This document shows positions 24,261 through 30,813 of a stretch of DNA of 46,201 nucleotides, piece after piece. How positions within the stretch are numbered: the first letter of the stretch is position 1; every line of letters starts with the position of its first letter. Made by a program: the position numbers and the translations under genes. Location of the stretch: positions 1 through 46,201 of IMG/VR virus record IMGVR_UViG_3300006927_000013. One strand, written 5' to 3'. Under the pieces are notes generated by a model. That model searched no databases, was not told the DNA's origin, and saw nothing but the letters and a program-made list of their open reading frames with translations. The DNA comes from a virus.

Positions 24261-24449
24261 ATGGAAAATACAGAAAAGTATCAAGAACACACTTTTAAAT
24301 ATACAACCGAAGTGGCTCAAACAAGTAAAGGTTTTTGGTATGTTAAAAGTATTAAGGTAAGAGATGATGCCTTAAAAGATTTAGATACTGCTTTGGGTAT
24401 AGCAGTAGAGAAATCATTAGAACTATTAAAGAGATTAAATTCTCTTTAA
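24261..24449 (+). CDS. Hypothetical protein, 62 aa, last early gene
   Basis: Beta N-terminus (EHTFKYTTEVAQTSKGFWYV) and helical C-terminus (AVEKSLELLKRLNSL). Very strong RBS (GAGAGGGGGG). Its stop codon forms part of the terminator hairpin at 24426-24449, and it overlaps the convergent gene by 15 nt. Confidence 0.65.
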   Translation: MENTEKYQEHTFKYTTEVAQTSKGFWYVKSIKVRDDALKDLDTALGIAVEKSLELLKRLNSL

Positions 24450-24466
24450 TTCTTTTTCTTTTTTTA
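24426..24466 (+). terminator. Convergent terminator: palindrome plus T-tract
   Basis: TTAAAGAG (24426-24433) and CTCTTTAA (24442-24449) pair perfectly around ATTAAATT. A T-rich run follows on the plus strand to 24466. It ends the early block; its T-tract encodes the Lys-rich C-terminus of the minus-strand gene. Structure is seen; termination is inferred. Confidence 0.65.
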
Positions 24467-24896
24467 TTTCATTATATCTTTTATTAGCACACTTCTTACT
24501 ACAATATCTCTTTTGAAGTGTTTGATATTCCATTTCTTCATTACAGGATAAACAATACTTTTTAATTTTAACTTTATTTGAAAAATAAATCCTTCTCCTT
24601 TCATTAACACGACATTTAGCATTACAATAAAGTTTATTTATTCCACCTATAAATTCTTCATTACAAAAATTACAATTCTTTTTATTTAAAGGGTGTAATC
24701 TTCTCCACCTTTTTTTCTTATATTCGTTTAACTTCTCTCTATTCTTGAAGTTATCTATTCTTGCTTTATGCCTTCTTAATTCTCTCTTATCTCTATCTCT
24801 ACACTTTTTTAACCACTTATGTCTTTGTTCTAATATGTATTGTTTGTGTTCTGGATTTCTTTCTACATCATCTATTGTAGCAACCTTTGGTATCAT
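24435..24896 (-). CDS. Protein with two treble-clef-like zinc fingers
   Basis: 153 aa. The N-terminal ~70 residues are a highly basic helix (RHKWLKKCRDRDKRELRRHK). Two Cys4 fingers follow: CNFCNEEF...CNAKC and CLSCNEEM...CSKKC, each with the NxRYxE-like helix typical of treble-clef fingers in phage HNH-associated proteins. No complete HNH catalytic motif is visible. Probably nucleic-acid binding. Overlaps the RusA gene by 4 nt. Confidence 0.65.
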   Translation of the reverse strand: MIPKVATIDDVERNPEHKQYILEQRHKWLKKCRDRDKRELRRHKARIDNFKNREKLNEYKKKRWRRLHPLNKKNCNFCNEEFIGGINKLYCNAKCRVNERRRIYFSNKVKIKKYCLSCNEEMEYQTLQKRYCSKKCANKRYNEIKKEKELKRI

Positions 24897-25261
24897 TGTA
24901 TTGCCTCAATTATTACTATTGCTTTCTCTTTATCTGATTGAACTTTACACATCTTTAACTCATAAACATATTTATCATCTATATTTAAAGCCGAAAATAT
25001 TGAGTCAAGAAGAAACTTACATCTATTATCTAAATCCTTTCTTTTAACCTCACCTTTCTTTGTTAGCCAATCCTCACATATTCTAATCGTAACAGATAAC
25101 TTATCCTCAAAGATTAAACCCTCAAATTGAGCCTTAACACACTTCTTGATATATTCTCTTAACTCTTTACCTTCCTTTTTAATGAACTTCCTAAATCCTC
25201 TTTGCCCATAAAGGTGGTTTATAGTTAAAGTTTTTCTATCTATTACTATTGTAGCCATCAT
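24893..25261 (-). CDS. rusA: RusA-family Holliday junction resolvase
   Basis: 122 aa from the ATG at 25261, which overlaps the upstream TGA; the longer frame to 25303 lies in the previous gene. The RusA signature is present: KRKDLDNRCKFLLD (D76, D78, D85) followed by NIDDKYV (D95, D96) and a conserved lysine strand (ELKMCKVQSD). RusA dimers cut four-way junctions at metal-dependent Asp sites, resolving recombination or replication branches before packaging. Family length is about 120 aa, so it is complete. Confidence 0.85.
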   Translation of the reverse strand: MMATIVIDRKTLTINHLYGQRGFRKFIKKEGKELREYIKKCVKAQFEGLIFEDKLSVTIRICEDWLTKKGEVKRKDLDNRCKFLLDSIFSALNIDDKYVYELKMCKVQSDKEKAIVIIEAIQ

Positions 25262-25455
25262 TTTTTCATCTTCCCTATATAGTATTCCCAACAATCTGGA
25301 CATAAAGTTGAGTCTTTTTTATAGCAACACTCTGGTTCAAGCATATGAGATATGTTCTTACCTAATCCACTTACAAAATCACTTGGTTTCTTTCCACCAA
25401 ACTTGTATATCCATATATCCCAATACTTACATCCTGATTTGTTTTCTTTTACCAT
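25258..25455 (-). CDS. Small Cys/Trp-rich protein, 65 aa
   Basis: Five Cys (GCKYW, ECCYKKD, LCPDCW) suggest a zinc-binding module, with a basic end. Sits between a large hairpin and RusA, 4-nt overlap with the latter. No family recognised. Confidence 0.6.
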   Translation of the reverse strand: MVKENKSGCKYWDIWIYKFGGKKPSDFVSGLGKNISHMLEPECCYKKDSTLCPDCWEYYIGKMKK

Positions 25456-25466
25456 TTTGGATATTA

Positions 25467-25502
25467 AGGAGAGCTAAAAGGGGGTATCCCAAAAGCTCTC
25501 CT
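25467..25502 (-). promoter_or_regulatory. Large GC-containing hairpin upstream of the RusA pair
   Basis: AGGAGAGCT (25467-25475) and AGCTCTCCT (25494-25502) are perfect 9-bp inverted arms; the loop contains a nested GGG...CCC. It lies alone in the 53-nt gap before the Cys-rich protein and RusA genes. No T-run follows, so it is not an ordinary terminator; it could sequester the RBS or form a cruciform. Confidence 0.6.
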
Positions 25503-25508
25503 ATAAAT

Positions 25509-26165
25509 TTAACTTATATCCTCCATCTTATTTATATTTTCTTTAAACTCTTTACTTCTTCTAACAATCTCCTCTCTACCTTTAAATTTAAGGAACTCTT
25601 TCTTTCTATCAGGTAAATTAATCCCATTAATGTAGGATACTAATTTCTGTAGTCTAAAATTGTAGAATATTAATTGGTTATGAACCCATTGAAAATAACC
25701 TTTCTGACTTTTAGACTCCTGGATCTTCTGATTAACCTCTGCCTCAATTATCTTATCCTCTTCTTCTTGAGGTAGAACTACTGTTGGTTTTTGAGATGGT
25801 TTAGGTTCTTCATATTCATAGTAATCATCATCATCTTCTTCCTCTTCACCCTCAACATAATTATCAATATCTATTTTACCATCTTTATCTAATTCTTCTT
25901 CAGGAACATGTTCTATTAAATCTAAAGCATTTCTTAAACCCAAATGCGACACATTGTCGTTTTTGTATTTTCTACTTATTAACATAAATCTTTGAGCTGT
26001 TCTCTTATTAAAGGTGAAATTATCCTCAATTAATTTCTCAAACTCTCCATGTTGTGTAGCATCTTTAATCTCAACTAATTCAGAACCAATTATCCAGAAG
26101 TTTAATTGTATATTCTTCTCTGCTGTTTGAACCCTACCGATTCTTTGTGTTATTTCATCATTCAT
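25509..26165 (-). CDS. DUF3102-like protein, possible partition/regulatory protein
   Basis: 218 aa. Residues 10-80 have the DUF3102 layout: IIGSELVEIKD, HGEFEKLIEDNF and NKRTAQRFMLISRKY, a motif set seen in phage and plasmid ParB/KfrA-neighbour proteins. An extremely acidic linker (residues ~107-125, EEEEDDDDYYEYEE) leads to a Pro-rich segment and a basic helical C-terminus. It overlaps its upstream neighbour by 8 nt. Function is not known; the DNA-binding idea is from the family's context. Confidence 0.65.
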   Translation of the reverse strand: MNDEITQRIGRVQTAEKNIQLNFWIIGSELVEIKDATQHGEFEKLIEDNFTFNKRTAQRFMLISRKYKNDNVSHLGLRNALDLIEHVPEEELDKDGKIDIDNYVEGEEEEDDDDYYEYEEPKPSQKPTVVLPQEEEDKIIEAEVNQKIQESKSQKGYFQWVHNQLIFYNFRLQKLVSYINGINLPDRKKEFLKFKGREEIVRRSKEFKENINKMEDIS

Positions 26166-26385
26166 TTTGTTTTTTCCCCCTATTCTTTGAAAAATATATT
26201 AATATCCTTCTTTGATGGCCTTTCTTTAACCTTATTAGTTTCCATCCAATATCTCCATTATTAGCCAATTTCTTTAAGTTTACAAAGATTGAGTTTCCTT
26301 GCATAAAATGTTCTTTTAGTTCTCTGGCTTTATATGTTGAATCTGGATACTTATCCAAAAACTCAACTATTTCCTCTTGACCGAT
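26158..26385 (-). CDS. Winged-helix-like DNA-binding protein with apparent ATC start
   Basis: 75 aa if translation starts at ATC 26385-26383. That codon lies 7 nt after a perfect AAGGAGG, while the only listed alternative, a TTG at 26358, has no RBS and would cut off the first helix (IGQEEIVEFLDKYP). The protein has helices, NSIFVNLKKLANNGDIGWK as recognition helix and wing, and a basic tail. This layout resembles small archaeal MarR/winged-helix regulators. Confidence 0.55.
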   Translation of the reverse strand: MGQEEIVEFLDKYPDSTYKARELKEHFMQGNSIFVNLKKLANNGDIGWKLIRLKKGHQRRILIYFSKNRGKKQNE

Positions 26386-26387
26386 TG

Positions 26388-26630
26388 TTAAACCTCCTTA
26401 ACTTTAGTTAAATCATTCTCTGCCTCAATTAATTCTTTATTTACTATTTTTTGTAAGTCTTTAATCTTATTTTGATAGGGTGCTGTTGATCTACGATAGA
26501 TAAATGTATATCTTCTTGAACATTTCTTTGAACAGGTAACACTCTTTCCATTCCTCTTTGTTAAGATATTACTACCTGTCTTAGTTCTTCTAACTATTTC
26601 TTCACCACATATTAAACATTCATTTATCAT
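26388..26630 (-). CDS. Small zinc-finger protein, 80 aa
   Basis: CLICGEEIVRRTKTGSN and CSKKCSRRYTFIYRR give a treble-clef-like Cys4 finger, related in style to the two fingers of the 24435 gene. The rest is a charged helix. Its last codons contain the RBS of the winged-helix gene. Confidence 0.6.
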   Translation of the reverse strand: MINECLICGEEIVRRTKTGSNILTKRNGKSVTCSKKCSRRYTFIYRRSTAPYQNKIKDLQKIVNKELIEAENDLTKVKEV

Positions 26631-26632
26631 TT

Positions 26633-26719
26633 TTAGTTTAAAGATAAATAAATTGTAAGGATAAGTAAAATAATAACAGTAGTTATTATTGCCTTACCAA
26701 TCCAATCTTCATCCATCAT
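26633..26719 (-). CDS. Single-pass membrane miniprotein, 28 aa
   Basis: MMDEDWIGKAIITTVIILLI and on: a short acidic start and one strong hydrophobic helix. ATG overlaps the upstream stop (ATGATG/TGA) and the gene fills an otherwise unexplained 85-nt gap. A real short gene is likely from fit and composition. Confidence 0.5.
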   Translation of the reverse strand: MMDEDWIGKAIITTVIILLILTIYLSLN

Positions 26720-27081
26720 ATTCTACTATATTCCTCTGATGCCTCATCTCTTAGAGCCTCAACAGTTTTCTCACTAATCTCTAAGTCATCAGTCATCTGA
26801 GCTTTAAGGGAACTAATAAATAACATAATCTTATCATATTCACCAATTATCTCATATATAGGTTTAATACCATCCACCATTGCCTCATTTTTCTCTAAAG
26901 ATTTATTATTATCTATTTGCTCTCTTAGAAAAAAAGATCTTCTCCAAGCACCTTTAATGTTAATAGTTGCTTGTTTAACTGCAAATTCAGAAGACTTCTG
27001 TGCTATAGACTTCTCATTCATCTCTTTATATTCTCTTAAACTCTTCAACTCTTTTTTCTGACTCATTTTTACATTTTCCAT
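26716..27081 (-). CDS. Hypothetical coiled-coil protein, 121 aa
   Basis: Almost wholly helical and charged (MSQKKELKSLREYKEMNEKS). No enzymatic motif. Lies just downstream of the helicase, so it might be an accessory factor; this is positional only. The start could also be the ATG at residue 6. Confidence 0.6.
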   Translation of the reverse strand: MENVKMSQKKELKSLREYKEMNEKSIAQKSSEFAVKQATINIKGAWRRSFFLREQIDNNKSLEKNEAMVDGIKPIYEIIGEYDKIMLFISSLKAQMTDDLEISEKTVEALRDEASEEYSRI

Positions 27082-27114
27082 TTTATACCTCCTAAGTACA
27101 TTATTGTGTCTTAA

Positions 27115-28896
27115 TTAAACCTTTTCCTCACTGAACTTGTTAATTCCTACATCTATCTTCTCAACTTTAAGGCCTAATTTCCTTAATACTCTTAAATCAA
27201 AGATTAAAGCTAATCTTGATTTAGCCCCAGACTCATCTTGTAATCTAACTTTCATCTTTTTAATTGTATTAGGCCTCTCAAATCCAAACTCTCTCATTAA
27301 TCCTTTAATCTGAGAGGTATGAACCATTAATTGCTGCTTATCTTTACAGAACTTCTGGAATCCATCTACAACCTCTTTGTTAGCTATTTTAACGAATCCC
27401 TCTTTTGTTATGAATTCAGTCATATCTCTCTTTTTATCAAACATTTTAGATAGATAATCTCTCATAAGTCCTTTTGCACCAATATCTGAGTTTTCTTCAT
27501 CAATTTCCTTCTTATTATCAAATATCTTAGTTATCATGTTTTTAAATCCAAAGCCATTTTGAGCTTCTTTACCCTCTTGGTTGACTTCGTTTGGGCAACC
27601 GGGTTGACTTTGGCTATTTATTAACTTGATGATTTTGGCCACTACAAAGCCTAATTCGGTGTTTCTGCCCTTCAGTTGCCCCAGTTCATCAAGTTGACCT
27701 GTTTCTGCGTACAAGGAAGCCGACTTGTAAATCTCATCCCTCGTATAACCCTGTCCATCTCCAGCATAGTCAACTTGGTCAACTAAGTCAACTGTAATAA
27801 TATTATTAATATACCAAAAGAATAGCTTATCGTATATAAAAGAGGTATATTTAGACCTAAAAGAATTAACTATAGCTAGTTGACTATAATCACTTTCTGT
27901 AGTCAACACTGGTAAACTACGAGACATTAAAGCATCCTCTACTTGTCCATGTGCAGTAAAGATTTTAGGTCCATAAGTTCCAAAAGCCTCAGGTTCCCAT
28001 CCATCTCCTTTCTTTACTAATATATCATGTGTAGCACCTTTTCTATATCCAGTTCTTAGAATAGATAAAACACTTGAATCCTCAGTTCCATATAAAGAAT
28101 CAATCTCATCTACAAATAATGATATTTTCTGTTCATCAGACATTCTTGCAATATATGCTTCAGAAGGTCTTGCAAATTTACCATGTTTAGATAATTCAAT
28201 AGCCATTTCAGCTAAAACAGTTTTACCTCCACCAAATTGTCCTTGTATTGAAACAAAGAACACACTTGGTAGTAATTCATAAACCCAGGATTGAATCACA
28301 AACAGTGCTAATGTAGAATAATATATTTCCTCACTTAAATCACCAAACACTTTAAAATGTTTTATTAGATCATCCCATATCTCTTTTATTGTAGGAACTT
28401 CTAAGGTTCCATTAAGCCATTTGTTAACATTATCCTCTTTAGGCATACTTTTATAACAAAACTTCTTAATTGTATTACCATTAATAGCTATTTTCTCATA
28501 ACCAACATCAACATAACTTGTTTGCATTCCCTCAGGTGTATATGAATGAACCTTTCCTTTCATCCCTAACCAGTTATACAGATAAACTCCTCTTCCAATA
28601 GGTTCTATAACAAAACCCATTTGAACTTGTCCTGCTGGATGTACTTCTTTAGGTAATCTAAATTTGGATACATCTTTTGAATTAAATATATTCTTTAAAT
28701 ACCATTTAACTTGTTTAACATATCCTTCATCAAGTTTTCTTGTTCTATAAAGCTCATTTGGTGGTTTATCCAGAATCTCTTGTTTAAGCTTAAGGTACTC
28801 ATACATAGGCTCAAGCTGTTCTGCAGAAATTGAATCACCCTCAATTTTTTTCCTCACCATTTCTTGAATTGTTTCTATTGTTACAACATTTACCAT
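27115..28896 (-). CDS. DUF3631-like AAA+/P-loop replicative helicase candidate
   Basis: 593 aa. N-terminal ~100 residues are helical; then a beta domain (100-175) resembling a DUF3631/DUF927 N-domain. ATPase core: Walker A IQGQFGGGKT (217-226), Walker B SLFVDEIDSL (D263, E264). Next come LRTGYRKGATHDILV and PKIFTAHGQVEDALMSRSLP, the layout of DUF3631 proteins found next to primases and plasmid/phage replication genes. The C-terminal ~170 residues look like a winged-helix or helical DNA-binding domain. No primase domain is fused. It is the best candidate for DNA unwinding. Alternatives: packaging or MCM-like ATPase. Confidence 0.72.
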   Translation of the reverse strand: MVNVVTIETIQEMVRKKIEGDSISAEQLEPMYEYLKLKQEILDKPPNELYRTRKLDEGYVKQVKWYLKNIFNSKDVSKFRLPKEVHPAGQVQMGFVIEPIGRGVYLYNWLGMKGKVHSYTPEGMQTSYVDVGYEKIAINGNTIKKFCYKSMPKEDNVNKWLNGTLEVPTIKEIWDDLIKHFKVFGDLSEEIYYSTLALFVIQSWVYELLPSVFFVSIQGQFGGGKTVLAEMAIELSKHGKFARPSEAYIARMSDEQKISLFVDEIDSLYGTEDSSVLSILRTGYRKGATHDILVKKGDGWEPEAFGTYGPKIFTAHGQVEDALMSRSLPVLTTESDYSQLAIVNSFRSKYTSFIYDKLFFWYINNIITVDLVDQVDYAGDGQGYTRDEIYKSASLYAETGQLDELGQLKGRNTELGFVVAKIIKLINSQSQPGCPNEVNQEGKEAQNGFGFKNMITKIFDNKKEIDEENSDIGAKGLMRDYLSKMFDKKRDMTEFITKEGFVKIANKEVVDGFQKFCKDKQQLMVHTSQIKGLMREFGFERPNTIKKMKVRLQDESGAKSRLALIFDLRVLRKLGLKVEKIDVGINKFSEEKV

Positions 28897-28904
28897 TCTT
28901 TTTT

Positions 28905-28997
28905 TTATTCCCCCTTTAATAATTCTATCACCTTATCAATCTCAATGTAAACCATATGTTGATCTCTTAGTTTTTCTAAATATTTTAGTGTACTCAT
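28905..28997 (-). CDS. Small coiled-coil peptide, 30 aa
   Basis: MSTLKYLEKLRDQHMVYIEI then DKVIELLKGE. ATGA overlap with the upstream gene; its GGGGGAA end provides the helicase RBS. Support is fit and spacing only. Confidence 0.45.
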   Translation of the reverse strand: MSTLKYLEKLRDQHMVYIEIDKVIELLKGE

Positions 28998-29149
28998 TTT
29001 ACTCTTGTGATTTTCCAATCACCCTCTCCCCATACTATTACTATATCATCAGCATCAGTAGGTCCATATAGTTTTTCAATAATAATTTTATTATGTGAAC
29101 CACATATTATTGTTGTTTCTTTTTCTTGACCTAATTCTATTTCTTTCAT
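28994..29149 (-). CDS. Small beta protein, 51 aa
   Basis: MKEIELGQEKETTIICGSHN and DADDIVIVWGEGDWKITRVK. A beta-rich miniprotein coupled to the next gene by ATGA. It fills the gap between the SSB candidate and the helicase. Function unknown. Confidence 0.5.
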   Translation of the reverse strand: MKEIELGQEKETTIICGSHNKIIIEKLYGPTDADDIVIVWGEGDWKITRVK

Positions 29150-29158
29150 ATTAAAAAG

Positions 29159-29509
29159 CTAAGAAGGGGTTACCTTCTGAGCTATTGCGTTCTCTTCAAC
29201 CTTAAATAATTGTTTAGCACCTTCCATAACTTTTGTTATTTTAAGGATTTTCCCAACAAAGGGTTCCATCTTCTTAAATCCTTTCAACAAAGTGTATGCA
29301 CTTGTTGCTATATCCCTCTGTTCTCCCTCAAGAAGTACATTAAATACATAAAATACTCCATTAGCAGAGTTTATTTCTCTTGGTTGTTCGCAGTCCATCT
29401 GAACAACAACAGGTGTATTAACCTCAAACTTAATGCTTGGATTTCTGTCTGCTGTGTTTAGATTACCGTATGCACCTACTTCTAGGTTATTGGTTTTTTC
29501 TTGTTCCAT
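29159..29509 (-). CDS. OB-fold-like protein, candidate single-stranded DNA-binding protein
   Basis: 116 aa. The core NGVFYVFNVLLEGEQRDIAT, SAYTLLKGFKKMEPFVGKIL and KITKVMEG is the layout of small phage/archaeal OB-fold proteins (short beta, G-rich loop, strand ending in K-I-T-K). It is a replication-cluster gene next to the helicase and cold shock protein. The SSB role is inferred; OB-fold is moderately supported. Confidence 0.5.
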   Translation of the reverse strand: MEQEKTNNLEVGAYGNLNTADRNPSIKFEVNTPVVVQMDCEQPREINSANGVFYVFNVLLEGEQRDIATSAYTLLKGFKKMEPFVGKILKITKVMEGAKQLFKVEENAIAQKVTPS

Positions 29510-29714
29510 CTTTCAGTTCCTCCCTTAGTACTATGCTCTACAGCTTTTGGTAAATATGAACTTCCTTTACTTAAATTATCTTTAGCCAATAACCATTGAT
29601 GATTCTCTGGTGCAAAAGCCTTTTTTACATTTTCTTTTTTTGTAGAGCCACCACAGCTTTTAGTGAACGTCTTAATTCTCTTTTATCCATCTCCATAATT
29701 GCATACCAACTCAT
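29482..29714 (-). CDS. Two-frame ORF joined by a -1 slippery A AAA AAG site (frameshift or disrupted gene)
   Basis: Frame 0 starts at 29714 (overlapping the upstream TGA) and stops at 29625 after 29 aa (MSWYAIMEMDKRELRRSLKA and on). A perfect heptamer A AAA AAG, correctly phased, lies at 29640-29634, three codons before the stop. The -1 frame from it stays open for 50 codons to TAG at 29482, giving a 77-aa fusion (QKKENVKKAFAPENHQWL...). The downstream part has no own ATG. Either programmed frameshifting or a one-base indel in A7. Function unknown. Confidence 0.5.
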
Positions 29715-29911
29715 TTGAATTTCTCTCCTGCAAGTTTATCTATTTTCTCTAATACAAATCTTTCATATTTAACTTTTGCAAATAATCTTTGACTTGGTAC
29801 CCCTTTACTATCTAACATATCTTTTAATCTCTTGATGAACTCTTTTACATCATTAGCAAAATATATTTTATTAAATTCTCCGTCAGTTGATTCTTTTTCA
29901 CTTAAACTCAT
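29711..29911 (-). CDS. Small helical protein, 66 aa
   Basis: Charged helical sequence (IYFANDVKEFIKRLKDMLDS, then QRLFAKVKYERFVLEKIDKL). ATGA overlap with the cold shock gene before it. No family recognised. Confidence 0.55.
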   Translation of the reverse strand: MSLSEKESTDGEFNKIYFANDVKEFIKRLKDMLDSKGVPSQRLFAKVKYERFVLEKIDKLAGEKFK

Positions 29912-30105
29912 TGAACAAGCTCCACTTTAATTGCTTGTTCACCTTTCTCTGTTCTTGTTGTATCAAAAGATACCTCTTGACCATCATCTAAGTTATTAAT
30001 TCCTGGTGGTAATTGTGATATGTGTATAAAATAATCAGTACCATCCTCACCCTCAACAAATCCAAACCCTTTTTGTTCATTAAAAAATTTTACTTTTCCA
30101 TTCAT
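29908..30105 (-). CDS. Cold shock domain protein
   Basis: 65 aa, full-length CSD. RNP1 KGFGFVEG and RNP2 DYFIHISQLP are intact after the NGKVKFFNEQ opening, so single-stranded nucleic acid binding is very likely. It may act as an RNA chaperone or early transcription antiterminator. Strong RBS AGGAGGGGGG. Cold shock proteins are common in bacteria and sporadic in archaea, so the gene may be acquired. Confidence 0.88.
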   Translation of the reverse strand: MNGKVKFFNEQKGFGFVEGEDGTDYFIHISQLPPGINNLDDGQEVSFDTTRTEKGEQAIKVELVQ

Positions 30106-30280
30106 TTTTTTCCCCCCTCCTATTGTTTAATTTTTCCTGTAAGCTAATTCTAACATATCCATGTAAGCTAATTCTAACATATCCACTAAAAGTTCCACCT
30201 ATTTCATATGCTTCTTTTTTAACTTCTAAAATAATATCTTTTGGTAAAGACATTGTTACTTTTTCATATCCTTTATTCAT
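30080..30280 (-). CDS. RHH-type DNA-binding protein with an internal 8-residue duplication
   Basis: 66 aa. MNKGYEKVTMSLPKDIILEV is the ribbon strand and first helix of a CopG/RHH domain. The second helix begins GGTFSGYVRISL. A 24-bp tandem duplication repeats GYVRISLH/Q, so the helix is unusually long or the fold is altered. The C-terminus runs into the cold shock gene start (26-nt overlap). It probably dimerises to bind the nearby operator, unless the duplication inactivates it. Confidence 0.6.
   Translation of the reverse strand: MNKGYEKVTMSLPKDIILEVKKEAYEIGGTFSGYVRISLHGYVRISLQEKLNNRRGEKNEWKSKIF
30138..30185 (-). repeat. 24-bp tandem duplication
   Basis: 30138-30161 and 30162-30185 are identical, adding eight in-frame residues to the RHH protein. 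Perfect identity suggests a recent event. Confidence 0.9.
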
Positions 30281-30402
30281 TTTTTCCCCCTCTTTTTTAT
30301 GGATCTCTCTACAACATCATGAAAACTTTCTCGAGGGTGTTTCTTCTTTTTTTTAAAGAAATTGTATAATGGCCTCTTTATTTTTATTGTGTTGTACTCC
30401 AT
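30277..30402 (-). CDS. 41-aa basic, antitoxin-like (VapB/RHH-style) protein
   Basis: MEYNTIKIKRPLYNFFKKKK then HPRESFHDVVERSIKKRGKK. An I-x-I strand, a first helix, and the (R)ESFxDVVER motif are typical of archaeal VapB-type antitoxins. It is first in this operon, starting right at the predicted transcription start, and its TGA overlaps the next RHH gene. No VapC or other toxin is adjacent, so it is more likely a transcriptional regulator. Confidence 0.6.
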   Translation of the reverse strand: MEYNTIKIKRPLYNFFKKKKKHPRESFHDVVERSIKKRGKK

Positions 30403-30403
30403 A

Positions 30404-30419
30404 GGTTACTTATGTAACC
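30404..30419 (-). promoter_or_regulatory. Palindromic operator GGTTAC-N4-GTAACC
   Basis: Perfect 6-bp inverted arms, 7 bp downstream of the TATA box and ending one base before the ATG at 30402. A bound repressor would block initiation. The first two genes of the operon look like RHH regulators and are natural candidates to bind here. Confidence 0.6.
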
Positions 30420-30425
30420 TCTTTC

Positions 30426-30435
30426 CTTTATAAAG
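30426..30435 (-). promoter_or_regulatory. TATA promoter of the replication/regulatory operon
   Basis: ACTTTATAAAG on the minus strand is centred 28 nt before the ATG at 30402, predicting a leaderless transcript. It drives 30402 down to 24435. Confidence 0.6.
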
Positions 30436-30471
30436 TTTTCGCGATTTTTAATCAACATTACTTTTAAGTTA

Positions 30472-30813
30472 TCATAGAGTGTTTCTATTAGGAAGTAACC
30501 TTCTATTTTCTATTGTAAAGTCTTGTCTTATAGAATTAGTTCCAGGATTTCTTATCCATCTAAATGCAATAGTTCTACCCCAAGGTTTCATAACCCAATA
30601 TTCTAAGTCTGAAAATCCTGGAGCTAATTTTGTTCTATAATTACCACATTCATCTGTTTCTGTAAATCTTAAACTTGGATCTCTTCTTTCTGGATAGTAA
30701 GCAACAATAACTATATCTACATCCTCTATTGGTCTTCCCCAACCATTGTGTACATTCCCAAATAGTGTTATTGCTAATACACTAAGTAGGATTGTTAAAA
30801 CTAAATATTTCAT
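30472..30813 (-). CDS. Secreted carboxypeptidase-regulatory-like domain protein
   Basis: 113 aa from ATG 30813; the longer frame to 30846 would put 11 polar residues before the signal. Residues 1-18 form a signal peptide (MKYLVLTILLSVLAITLF). The body (RPIEDVDIVIVAYYPERRDP, then DECGNYRTKLAPG) looks like a CarboxypepD_reg beta-sandwich. Overlaps the metallopeptidase-like gene by 32 nt. Role unclear. Confidence 0.6.
   Translation of the reverse strand: MKYLVLTILLSVLAITLFGNVHNGWGRPIEDVDIVIVAYYPERRDPSLRFTETDECGNYRTKLAPGFSDLEYWVMKPWGRTIAFRWIRNPGTNSIRQDFTIENRRLLPNRNTL

Noticed and set aside
30277-30402. Complete toxin-antitoxin module
   Set aside because: No VapC, RelE or other toxin was found next to the antitoxin-like gene.
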